DNA of 64,000 nucleotides from Melieria omissa (taxonomy: Eukaryota > Arthropoda > Insecta > Diptera > Ulidiidae), in the NCBI GenBank assembly GCA_963971225.1, contig OZ020269.1:95260540-95324539 (forward strand), given 5' to 3'. Below the pieces are notes generated by a model. It did no database searches, was not told where the DNA came from, and saw only the letters and a list, made by a program, of their open reading frames with translations. Both the position numbers and the translations under genes were made by a program. This document shows, piece after piece, positions 1 to 10,740 of this stretch; position 1 is the stretch's first letter, and each line of letters starts with the position of its first letter.

Positions 1-131
1 TATTTTATTTTATTTTATTTTATTTTATTTTATTTTATTTTATTTTATTTTTTTTATTTTATTTTATTTTATTTTATTTTATTTTATTTTATTTTATTTT
101 ATTTTATTTTATTTTATTTTATTTTATTTTA
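1..131. repeat. (TTTTA)n pentanucleotide microsatellite
   Basis: About 26 head-to-tail TTTTA/TATTT units with one run of extra T, running into the left window edge, so its full length is unknown. No coding content. Confidence 0.97.
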
Positions 132-1587
132 TTATAAATAGTATGCAAGTCTGTAGTTTCATCATTACAATTATTTTTGTTATATTAGCTTTAATGTTAA
201 GTTTTGCATTATTTTTATTATTTTTATTTTTATAAATTATTGCATTATAATTAAATTAATATTCATATTTCTTGAATTACTTTCTAATACAATTACTAAA
301 TTATGTTTTATGGACTTTAAAGAATAAAGCTCATTTTAATACAACAGCTTATGACTTTAGCTTGTAGTAAGTAGCTATAATTTGCATGTATATATGTATG
401 TACGTATGTATGCAATGTATTAGTTTAGAAAAATACAATTTTATACAGTTTTAAAAATTGAACTTTGCACTTTGTTAACATTTGTTTTTAGTTTATTAAA
501 TGTTTATTAGTAATTATACAATATATATCAGGTTTTTAAGATATCAATTGTATTTACAACTCTGCAAAATTATTTTAAATGACTGATTACAAGTTTCATA
601 GGAAATGAATAGGTAAGATGAATGTTGTTAGTATCATGATTTCTTTCATCATTAAAGCAAATCAATAAATATGAATAAATAATGTCTTATTTGAATTGTG
701 TAGTTAGGCTAAACTGCAGCAAAATGTAAGATTATAACTGAAAATAAAGGTGGCGCATAATTAATTGTTGTTAAAATTAAAACAAAATAATCATCAAAGA
801 GCGTTTAATCAAAATAGAGGTTTCCTATAGTGTTAAGAAATGTTTACAAAAATTTTAATAGTTTTGGACAGTGATTTTTTTAAAACATATTTGACAAGCA
901 GTTGTAATATAAATCAATTGTTTTGTAGTTCCCAGTTAAATTCCCATCTTACATAATTCTTTGCCAGAACTTTTCATATGCTTTTCCATTGCTCAATAAT
1001 TGAATATGTAATATTAAAAATGTCAAGTGTTATAAACGAGTAAATGTAGGTCTTAAGGGCAAAGATTAGTAGTATCGTCGTGCAGTTCATCAGTCAAACA
1101 CAGGTTAACTATTCACTGCATACAATATCTCAGTTATGATGCTCAGGCTAACGTAACAGCGTAATATGATAAGTATGTATGTATGTATATATGTATGTAT
1201 GGATGTATAATGCATAGTTAGCGCAAACCAACAAAGAATGTCGGAAAATCTTTAATATTGCCATTATTGTCACTTATCTGTTGATTTTTTTTAAATAAAC
1301 CTTGTTCTTCCGCACCTTCGCAAGTTTTCAGCGTCAAAAACTGAACCAAGTAAGCTGAAGCAATGAAAAATTTAGGCAAATATATGTAGGTACGTATGTA
1401 GCTAATTAACAATTGGCAATAAAGTAATGTCTGTTTTTTTGGTTGTGTGGAGCGTGTGATAAGGACGCAATGTGAGTGAGATATATTCAATAAGAATCCA
1501 TGTAGCGGCATTGTCTCCAGTACGAAAACGTCGTCTTAAAACCATCTAACTGAATTTACATAATTTACAGCCCAACTTCCTTGAATA
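132..1587. other. AT-rich 3' flank of the TMEM164 gene
   Basis: This is downstream (minus strand) of the TMEM164 stop codon and probably includes its 3' UTR. It holds short GTAT/ATGTAT runs near 385-410 and 1175-1205. I see no convincing coding region, transposon ends or canonical polyadenylation signal close to the stop. Confidence 0.5.
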
Positions 1588-3361
1588 CTAGTCGATTTTT
1601 GTTGTTGGCATGGAGTAATCGGCAGTAATGTTACTGGACATTTCCGCTTCCTGCTCCAACAGCTCCAACTCGTCATCGAAGCCACCGCTAATAGTATCGC
1701 TGGGCGTCACGGCCTCCACATCTGTGTCGTCCGTGTCCGAGGGAAAGCGTTCGGTTATGTTGGCACCGACATTCGTTACGGTCGAGTGTTTTAGGCGCCG
1801 TATAACGCCCACCGGTCCTACGCCTGCCACAGCGGCGGCCATTTCGGCCGCCAGCGATATTTCGCTAATGGCCGATGACGGTGACAAGGACAGTGGTGAG
1901 GGTGTGAGCAGCGACGACAGCTGTTGCTGTTGCTGTTGCTGGTGATATGGCGTCGAGTGCTGAGGCCGATCGCCGCTCGTCTCGTCCGCCCGATTGGTGA
2001 TGCGTAACTCTAAGGGCGCTTTCTGAATCTTACTTTTCGTATCATTTGTATTAAATATTAGCACAGTAACTTTGTTCAGGATTGGGCACAAAAGTGACTC
2101 ATGTATCACAGCAGCGATTCGATAGTTTTGTCCTTGAAATGGATCGGCTACAGCTGCACACAGCATATGATTCAAATTGATGCCGGTGAGCTAAAGTTGT
2201 GAATAAATTTCAAAGAAAATAATTATTTGTTTGTTTAGTACGGTGTCAAAATCATCAAAATCGGGCGTACTTACAATGGAGAATGCGTTTAATACAACAA
2301 AATGATAGATTAACATTATCGCTACACCGATGATGACCCAATTATAATCGGAAAAATCTTCAATTTTATAGGCACCTAAGAAGTAAAATTGATTAGTTGC
2401 TGGTTGAACAAGATTTTAGTGGAGTACAAGCTTCGTAACTATGCACTAGATTTGTTACACGGCATTCGGCATTTAACCCTTTCGAGACTACTGGGATAAT
2501 ACGTCCCAGCATCGTTTTAATGTCCCTCAAAACAATTATTCAGATCTTATGACCCACGCAAAAATATTTGTTCGGAATCAGTGTCCTCGAATAAAAGGAT
2601 GATTTCAGAATTTGGGAGCATCCAACATAATTTGTTAAATCCAACTTTCATAGCATGGGAACCATTGATAGTGTTTTGGATTTCAAAATTAAACTCCATC
2701 CCGAAAGGGTTATTTTTTTCTATAGCTTTTTATAAACGAAGATTGTATCTCCACATGACCATAAAATTGTTCGTACCGCTTCTCAATATATACACCGGTA
2801 TTAGGTACAGCAGGGCGTGCTGTATCCAGTACGTCGCCTGCTCGAACGGCAGCGTGCGACATTCGACTTCCGGAAACATGAACGCTAAAAATGGTCCATT
2901 CAAATTATTCATTTGTATTCTAAATAAAGCTATCGTAGTTTTACTGGGCTTCGATGCCAATATATATATCTGCAAAGTGAACAAGAGCGTTTTAGAAGGC
3001 GCACACATCTCAGCTGCACAGTGGCACTCACTTGCACCATAGTTTGGATATGACAGGGATTCATAGCGAATATCACAGATTGGTTGGCTAGTTTAAAGCC
3101 CATTTCGATGCCGAATATGAACGTCATTGAGATGAGCAGCAGCAGCCGTATGGCCGAGTGCGGCTTGTTGACTTCCTTCGGCGGCGGCACAACGATCGGA
3201 TCCAAACGTTTCACAGCCCAGTGCATGACGTACAAGAAGAGCAGCGTGAAGAGAACGGCCTCAGTCCAGCGACGCCGATTCGTCATGTAGTTGACGCATT
3301 CGGGACCTGTTGTGCGTGGTACTTCATTGGTGACGCCGCCAACGGCCCAACTCCAATCCAT
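1588..3361 (-). CDS. TMEM164: TMEM164 homologue, multi-pass membrane protein (putative acyltransferase), 4 exons
   Basis: Spliced minus-strand gene with coding exons 3361-3032, 2969-2777, 2375-2275 and 2190-1588 (stop TAG). The frame is kept across introns with GTGAGT, GTACGA and GTAAGT donors, giving 408 aa. It matches the TMEM164 family throughout: an N-terminal WAVGGV/GPEC segment, a first hydrophobic helix, FGIEMGFKLA, NPCHIQTM ending exon 1, LNGPFLAFMFP, and WIQHALLYLIPVYIL. Exon 3 gives YHFVVLNAFSI and exon 4 NLNHMLCAAVADPFQG. Cys103 and His161 are 58 residues apart, the spacing of the Cys/His pair proposed as the active site in human TMEM164, which is linked to acylation of ether phospholipids and ferroptosis. 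The fly protein has a long, low-complexity C-terminal tail (a run of seven Gln, then Ser/Ala-rich and acidic stretches) but still ends in KID like vertebrate members. I chose the Met at 3361 because the conserved region starts there. Intron 2 carries a MITE. Membrane location and enzyme role are family inference. Confidence 0.9.
2473..2713. mobile_element. TTAA-flanked MITE (piggyBac-like) in TMEM164 intron 2
   Basis: It begins TTAACCCTTTCGAGACTAC and ends CCCGAAAGGGTTAT, so the right TTAA has changed to TTAT. It is about 240 bp with no coding capacity and shares TGGGATAATACGTCCCAGC with the element at 46172-46564. TTAA target preference is the hallmark of piggyBac-type elements; the superfamily is an inference from that. 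Confidence 0.75.
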
Positions 3362-4719
3362 AATAGACGCCTAGTGCGGGTGGCGGGCGGGCGGGATGGG
3401 AGGTGTGGCGTGCGTGCGGGTAGCGTGAGAAACAAAACGGGCTGATCGAATAATACAAACGTTCGTACGGCCACACTATAGACTTGAAGATAGCGATCGA
3501 CGATGGGCGCTCAACGTAAGCACACTTTTAGCTTGGTTGTAAAATATCTGATGCTGCAAGTGATACGAAAATAAATATGAAAAATTAAACATGATTGCAG
3601 CAAAGCATCAAACATGACAGAGTAGAGGAGAGACATGTCTGAACTGTTGTGACAGCACATTGCAGACAATAAATTGGGCTGCAACTGATGTGCAACGCCA
3701 ACGAGTCGGCCAATTTGCATTGCCAACTTGCAACTGTCTGGCCGCATGTCATGTCATCACTTCAACTTTTATTGCTCTCATGGGACACCGGGAAACATTG
3801 CAAGTCACTGCGCTGCACGTACTCAAAGCGTTTTTGGATCACCTGCCAAGAAAAGCAATGGCTTTGCGTACAGTCGATTCGTGCCCATTGAGCGGTGTGC
3901 TAAGTGTGTGTTTAATGTTCGATGATGTTGGCCAAACATGTGTATCGAATTTATAGGCATTTTCAAAAAAAACGAACCCACAATTTCAACAGTTTGTGGG
4001 CATTTTTCTTGGAGCATTGCCATCAATATTGTGAGCAGCTTTAATATTTTCTTTAGGGAATTGATTCAATGTATTCGGTACGATGTGAGAAGTATAAGAA
4101 ATTACTTCGATATAAAGGAGGAAGGAAGGAGATATTTTTCATGCTTCGTTTATGTTATGTAATGGCAGCGGTTGCAGCTGCAACATGACAGCCTCACATA
4201 GAATCAATGACCCACATTTTGAAGATATCGCTATTGATCCTAATTTGCAACTTTCGGACTATTAAAAGTATTGAATTATTAATATATAGAAGAAAAACAA
4301 TAACCTCGAAAATTCGTTGAACTCAGAAAGAAAATGAGGTTAGGAATTAGGGAAGGAACTTGTGCTAATGCAATCGAAGACACAAGTATTGGAAAAAATA
4401 GTCGCAAAGAGTTCTTTACACAAATGTACACATCACATATAGTATGTGGTACGACTCAGAGACGAATGACCTTTGTACTGAATGACATTACAGCTGATGG
4501 GATCAGTAGAAGCATCTGATTGCATCAGTGCGGGTATCGCCGTAGAGCAGCTGCCATGAGTTAGTAGTGGCAAAAGAGTATTTAGAGGATCTAAAGTTTG
4601 ACACCCACTTTGAATATTTCACCCAGAGATGAAGAGGGTATGAAACGATTCTTCAGAGACGCTTACCATTGTTAAAAAAACCTGTTTTCGATTGAAAAAG
4701 TTAGATTAGTCTTATATAA
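3362..4719. other. Upstream region of TMEM164
   Basis: 5' flank of the minus-strand TMEM164 gene. 3370-3960 is less AT-rich and probably holds its 5' UTR and promoter, though no TATA box or initiator stood out. From about 4000 the sequence becomes AT-rich. Short open frames here look like chance; none resembles a known protein. Confidence 0.4.
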
Positions 4720-5245
4720 CGCAGACGCACAACAAAAGTGACACAACTCAACATTTTTGATTTTTCAGGAAACGCAAAAAAACTGTTTTTGAGCTAAATA
4801 AACATTTTTTTAAAATAAAGTATAGACCGTTCAGTAGAAAATCCTTACAGGTCATGCTTTTTGATAAGTTGCAAGAATTGTTTTTTTTATTTTACACTAG
4901 AAAATCCAAAATTATGAGTTGTGACTGTGTTGATGATATTAATCAATAATCAATAATTCAATCAAATTATTTCAAGTTATGCTACTTTTTCTGAATTTAA
5001 TAATTATAAATGACAGTTAAAAAGTTAAAAGAAAAATTTCGAAAATTCATAATCAATTTTAATAATTAAAAATATATACAAAAACTGTCAGAATTTTGCT
5101 GAAAATTACCTTTAACAAAAATGTATTTCGTCAAAAGTGTCACAATTTGAGTTAGGACTCTTTTGCATTGAGCTGCAGCGATCAAATAGCATTAAACCCG
5201 AAAAGTGAAAATTTGGAGTTGTGTCACTTTTGTAGTGCGTGTGCG
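4720..5245. mobile_element. Inverted-repeat DNA element, 526 bp
   Basis: Ends are near-perfect inverted repeats of about 30 bp: left starts CGCAGACGCACAACAAAAGT, and the right end read in reverse starts CGCACACGCACTACAAAAGT. The interior is AT-rich with no transposase. No exact target-site duplication was seen, so the superfamily is open. Confidence 0.65.
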
Positions 5246-5351
5246 ATATGTGTGTTCTTATATTTTTATTAAAATAAATTCTGCCCAATCTTATCCTAAA
5301 ACTGAGTATCACCTAAAGCTAAAAAGAAGTTTTTGTATGCTTTTATATATA

Positions 5352-5520
5352 CAGTATAATCTCGATAATTCGGACATTCGCTAATACGGACAACGCGGTA
5401 ATCCGGACACTTATTTCTATTGCAGACTCTGTAATCCGGACACTCAATTTCTATTGTAGACTCTGTAATTCGGACACCAGTGTCCGGTTTTCAATTGTCC
5501 GGATTATCGAGATTATACTG
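5352..5520. mobile_element. pogo/Tigger-like MITE, copy 1 (169 bp)
   Basis: TA target duplication on both sides; terminal repeats start CAGTATAATCTCGATAATTC and are perfect for about 23 bp. Inside are roughly two and a half tandem units of about 34 bp built on TAATCCGGACAC. The second copy at 46297-46465 has the same length and differs at only three positions that I can see. Confidence 0.92.
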
Positions 5521-5531
5521 TACATACACAT

Positions 5532-6449
5532 TAGGGATTGCAATCCCGGGATCGCGAATCCCGTAATTCCGGGATCCCGGACAATTTCAGTTCCGAAAAA
5601 TCCCGGGATTGACAAAATCCGATCCCAGGATCGAAACAAAAACAAAAAGCTTACTTTTTGCTTTTGTCACGTTGATTTCAAATAATGTAACCCGTCTTAT
5701 TTAACACAAAAAATAAATTGCGAATTGCCTGTGACGTTTTAATAAGTGTTAATGCAACAATAGCTCTGTTTGTGTAGAACTACTTTTTACAATTTTGTAC
5801 AAAATAGCTCTGTCCAGTCTGTCTTTTCCAATACAGATTTGCCAGTAACCAAAATCAGAAGTGCAAACAAGCTTACGCTCCCAAAAATGAATCCATTCAA
5901 AAAAGTAAACAACCAGAATTTTCTAAAAACAGCAAGTTTAATTCTTCTTTACACTAATGTGACTTGTCACATTCACAATACGCCAGAAAAATTGTGTAAA
6001 TAAGAGGATAAAGAAAGGAAAAGCTAATAAAAAACCATCAGCATTTGTGAATTAAAACTATAGCGACACTTAAATTATTGATAGTTATTACTCACACCTA
6101 ATTTCACTTATTTTGAATGACCAAAACTTGAAGATTTACACATAATACGATTTGATGTACTTGTATTGAACCAGAGAGATGCCTTTTTTAGCAGGTTAGC
6201 CAGGTGATTTGGCAATTAAATGCGTTTTTAAGTTATTTGTCATAAATATTTTGTTCTTAGTTTTAAATTCAGTACACAGAATTGTATTTAATACATACAT
6301 TACATACATTTATTTGATTGAAAAAAAGTCTGAACTAGTTCCTTGAAGTAATATATTTAATCCCGAAAAAAATCCCGGGATCCCAGGATTGTGATTTTCA
6401 GTCCCGAAAATCCCGGGATTGTAAAACTGGTCCGGGATTGCAATCCCTA
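5532..6449. mobile_element. Non-autonomous hAT element, 918 bp
   Basis: Flanked by the exact 8 bp duplication ATACACAT at 5524-5531 and 6450-6457. The ends are TAGGGATTGCAATCCCGGGA and its inverse TCCGGGATTGCAATCCCTA. Sub-terminal stretches repeat TCCCGGGAT many times, a typical hAT sub-terminal pattern. There is no hAT transposase; part of the interior (about 5758-6010) resembles the element at 24723-25392. Confidence 0.9.
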
Positions 6450-6457
6450 ATACACAT

Positions 6458-7689
6458 GTACCTGTGTTAAGTATGAAATCTTAAATCACGACAGTTTAGT
6501 AAAATATATATTTTTTTATGATGAATTTCAGTTAATGATATGTTTTGTTATGAAATATTAAGAATAATCGGAACAAATTTTACTTCTTATTAAATTGTTT
6601 TAATTTTTATTTTGCGGGTCTGCGCATGCGAAATGGTTACCTTAGTTTTAGTTTATTTCTTTTCTGTTCCCATGTAGTATCAAAAGATATTTGAAACAGT
6701 CTAGTCCGAAGTTAATTTCTCCTGTTAGGCAGCGACTAATGGCCAAATTTGGCGCAAAAATCGTTAATCATCATTGAAAAAATATCAATAAATTAGAATC
6801 AAACTAAATTACTAAATTAAAATTATTTCTTGAACTCTCTAATCGATCGTTGCATACTCATCTTAGTTATTTTTCGTGGCAAATCTATTTCAATTTTGTG
6901 AAAGTTTTCAGTGTACTTGGCATTTATATTTGCTGTCTTCAGCCATTATTTTTTCAACAAAGTTCCCACAAACCATTGACAATTGGAAAACTATTAACTG
7001 AAAATTGAGGACAAGGTGCTTGAGTGAAGACGTGTAAAAAAATGCCCCAACAGGCAGACAGAAAGCGTCGAAGGGTTGCTTGGCGAACAAATTGCTTAAC
7101 CGTTTTTAAGTGTTTATAAAATTAGTTGTCTCTATCGACTTGTCAACACGCAAGCACATCGATCAATAACTAAAAACTAGAAATCCTCAGTTCACTCGGT
7201 GGGAGTTTTTTTAATACGAGCCAGTGCGCAGTTGATATTCCAATTAATGTGAGAAACTGTGTCCATTCTATATGTTGGAAACAATTTATGTTGAAAACAA
7301 TTGCAAAGCAAAGCAGACAATTTGTAGAATAAACATATCAACTACTTAAGATTTTGAGGAGGAAACACAAATACTTAAGTAACAATCTGCATGCATATTG
7401 TATATTTATACCTTATAAGATATATAACATTATATATGTAAAAAGCATTGAAGCAGTTGAAGAGCAAAGCACATTTTGGTACTAAGGTTTATTACTACAA
7501 GTTAAAATTATAAGTTATTTTCAACGAGATTCAAAATCAGTCATAAAGAAGTATTATAAGGTTTCGTATTTCATCATAAAAGCAATAAACATAAAAAATT
7601 ACTTAATTTTATGATGTGTTGTAAACAACGGCTTTGCACGCATTACTGATTTGATTGAAATAATTTTTACTCACTTTAAGATACTCTCT
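6458..7689. other. AT-rich intergenic stretch
   Basis: No gene, transposon ends or strong repeat recognised. It contains a few short palindromes and ATAT runs near 7380-7440 only. Confidence 0.4.
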
Positions 7690-8240
7690 ACTGTTGTATT
7701 ATGTTTCTTCACCTAAACTCCTAAAAAGTTTTTACCCGCCCAACTTTGATTTTCTAACAATGAAAACTATGTCTTGCATTGTTTAAGATTTCCCTAATTT
7801 TGAGTTAAAAGGCTCATTAAATCTGTTTTTTCATACAAACTCTCAACCCATTGTTAACATGGCAAAATTTTGATTTTACAAAATATTTCCTCACTTGAAG
7901 CGCTTTCATCAATTTTTTTAATAGTTTAATTGTTGACGTCGTAAGATTTGGATTTTCGAAAAATTAAAAAGTACGAATAGACGCATGTATTTTCAATTTT
8001 AAGTATTTGTACTGAGTTTGAAGTCAATGGGCCTATAAGATAAGAAATGTATTCTTCATATAACAAATTAACCCATTTTTTGCCCCTTTAGACCCCAATT
8101 TATAGAAATAATTTCTTAGTGAAGGTTTGCTTTTCAAAATGAACCTATAGTTCTTATTTACTGTTTGTAGTTTTAGCGGTTTGGGATCAGGGATGATGAA
8201 TCAGTTAGTTAGTGAGTCAGGACAAAGAATTAACTGTATT
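7690..8240 (+). repeat. Decayed copy of the composite repeat seen at 51.2-52.3 kb
   Basis: It shares several landmarks in the same order with 51248-52320: 'TTTGAAGTCAATGGGCCTAT', 'CAACCCATTGTTAACATG', 'TTTTTGCCCCTTTAGACCCC', then TAGTTTTAGCGGTTTGGG and GATGATGAATCAGTTAG. No coding region. Confidence 0.7.
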
Positions 8241-8479
8241 AGAAAAGAAAAAAGGAAAGTGATGCAATCTAGCTATAAGACAAATTTTTTTTAAGAACAG
8301 GAGAAACACATATTTGTATGGGATTTTTAAGTTCACTTTTCAATCTAAGGATCCCTTAATTATTTACTCAATGAGGTATGAAACAGTTGATCACAAGTTG
8401 ATACGAGTCATAAATCAATGTTGGTTATATGAAAACGACACTTATGCGTAATGTAAATCGGTAAAATACCACGAAATTA

Positions 8480-10740
8480 TTCAATGAATTCAAGTTACTC
8501 ATACGCTCTGTAGAGCTTATTAAAGTGTTTCGCAACAGTATGCTTTTAGTAACCTTATTAGTGAATTACACAGTGCAACACTGAAAAAAGGGACAAAGTC
8601 AAACCCATCTCATTCGATAGAGGACCTCAGTAGACGAAAAAGTGCCAAGGGGGTTTTCTCGGAATGTTCGAGTTTTGTTTTAAATGCAGTTTAAAAATGG
8701 CGGCTTAATGCTTCTTCCCGAAACTTTTAAAATATCATATCTCTTGACTCAAATGTCAGAAAGGAATAATACGTCAAATGAAAGCTAATGATATGAAGTC
8801 GATGACACAATATCCTTTTTTGAACAATTTTCTGACGATTAAAAAAATGTGCTTTGCTATATTCGATGTTTTTACTAAGAAGCTACGAAATATTTTGTAC
8901 AGAAAAACATGAATTCAGCAGTGTGCAATTTTTGAAACGCTGTAGTGACTTAACAGTTAAAGTGATTGAAATGAAATTGATATGCAGTATAGATCTTTGA
9001 ATGCTTTTTTACCTGAAGTCACTTACATAAATTTATCTCGCACGGTCTCCAGGATATTCAAGGATACAAATTTAATTGAGCTCCTTCATATCCTTTCTCA
9101 GAAAATTTTAAAAAAAGGATATTGTGTTATCGACTTCATATCATTAGCTTTCATTTGACGTAAAAATTATTCCTTTCTGACATTTGAGTCAAGAGATATG
9201 ATGTTTTAAAAGTTTCGGGAAGAAGCATTAAGCCGCCATTTTTAAACTGCATTTTAAAAAAACTCGAACATTCCGAGAAAAACCCCTTGGCACTTTTTCG
9301 TCTACTGAGGTCCTCTATCGAATGAGATGGGTTTGACTTTGTCCCTCGAAATTTTTTTTGAATTTGTTGCACTGTGTTATTAATCAAATTAAGCTTATTA
9401 AAATGAGGATTTTTGGTTTCGATAGCAGCCTTTGTATGAGGTACATAGGTCTTTAGGCCCGCTGTGTGTGATCGAACAATGAGTCAAAAGAAATTGATGT
9501 TTCAATGAATCAAAATATTAATCAAATCATAAACTGGTGAGAAAAGTAAGTAAGTAAAGTAACTAAAAGTGACAAGGAAAGGGTGCTCAAACAACCTGTA
9601 GTTTTCAAATACTAGGGTTTTCAATAGTGAGCTTTCAATTACCTCATTTATATTGTGTCAATTAAACCTTAAGTTGGTCAAACAAAGCAGCAACGATTTG
9701 AAAAATTAATGTTACTTATACGTCCTGTAGGTTTTCCCCACTTGTGCGGGTTTTTCTAATAATAGAATCATTCCACCTCTAAATTAGCTAATTAGTGTTG
9801 TATCAATTAAATATTAGGCTGTTCAAACAATAAGTCAAAAGGGAAAGAGCCTTCAACTTTTTAACAACTAATTAATGTTACTCATATGCCATGTAGGTTT
9901 TATCAATAGTGAGTTTTGTCTGTATACAAGGTTTTTTTAATAGTGAACTCTCAACTATTATTAGTGTTTTTATTAGTTAAATCATAAACTGGTCAAACAA
10001 CAAATCAAAAGGGAAAGAGGCTTAAACTTATTATCTAACTAATTAATGTTACTCATACGACTCATACGCCCAGCAGGTCTTATCAATAGTGAGGGTCTTC
10101 CGTGTAAAATTATTTCTCAATAGTGATCTCTCAATTACCAGTTTACATTACAATAAGTGTTGTATCAGTTAAATTATAAACTGGTCAAACATTAAGTCAC
10201 AAGGATTAGATTCTGTAGCGATCTGAAAAAATAATGTTGCTCATACGCCCTGCAGGTTTTATCAAAAGTCAGTCTAAGTCCTTTAATAGGGTTTCGAAAT
10301 GGCGAACTCTCAATTCCCATTAGTGTTGTATCAGTTAAATTATAAACAATAAGTCACAAGGATCCGATTCGATAGCGATTTGCAATATGCTCATACGCCC
10401 TGTAGGATTTACCTATAGTGATGGTTTTCCATATAAAAGATTTATCAATGACTACTATGTGAATTAAACCATAAACTGCTCGAACCATAAGTCAGGAGGA
10501 TTACATTTTGTAGCGATTTGAAAAAATAATGTTGCTCATACGCCTTGCATGTTTTATCATTTGTTAGGGTATTCTCTATAAAAGGATTTCGAAATAAATA
10601 TTAATATTGAACTCTTAATTACCATTACTGTTGTATCAGCAAATCATAAACTGGTCAAACAATAAGTCACAAGGAGTAGATTCTGAGCGATTTAAAAAAA
10701 ACTATGTTACTCATACGCTCCGTATACATTTTTTGTCTCA
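8480..10740 (+). repeat. Degenerate tandem satellite, about 150-170 bp period
   Basis: Words recur in fixed order: 'TACTCATACGCCCTGTAGG', 'TTTTATCAATAGTGAG', 'CTCTCAATTACCATTAGTG', 'ATAAACTGGTCAAACAATAA'. Copies of the last word fall near 9528, 9675, 9822, 9975, 10178, 10340, 10475 and 10640. Copies differ a lot, so the array is old. An inverted-repeat element interrupts it at 8569-9376. Confidence 0.8.
8569..9376. mobile_element. Long-TIR non-autonomous DNA transposon, 808 bp
   Basis: The two arms of about 255 bp are near-identical inverted repeats. Termini are CACAGTGCAACA and TGTTGCACTGTG, flanked by TTA on each side (8566-8568, 9377-9379). CAC termini with a 3 bp duplication fit the CMC (CACTA/Mirage/Chapaev) group, but this is inference. 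The middle 300 bp has no transposase. Open frames in the arms are by-products of the repeat. Confidence 0.85.

Noticed and set aside
8569..9376. Transib element because of the CACAGTG end
   Set aside because: The 5 bp flanks AATTA and TTATT do not match, whereas TTA/TTA does; a 3 bp duplication points elsewhere.
9151..9387. 78-codon frame on the minus strand
   Set aside because: Lies in the arm of the inverted-repeat element, and its mirror exists in the other arm; no transposase motif.
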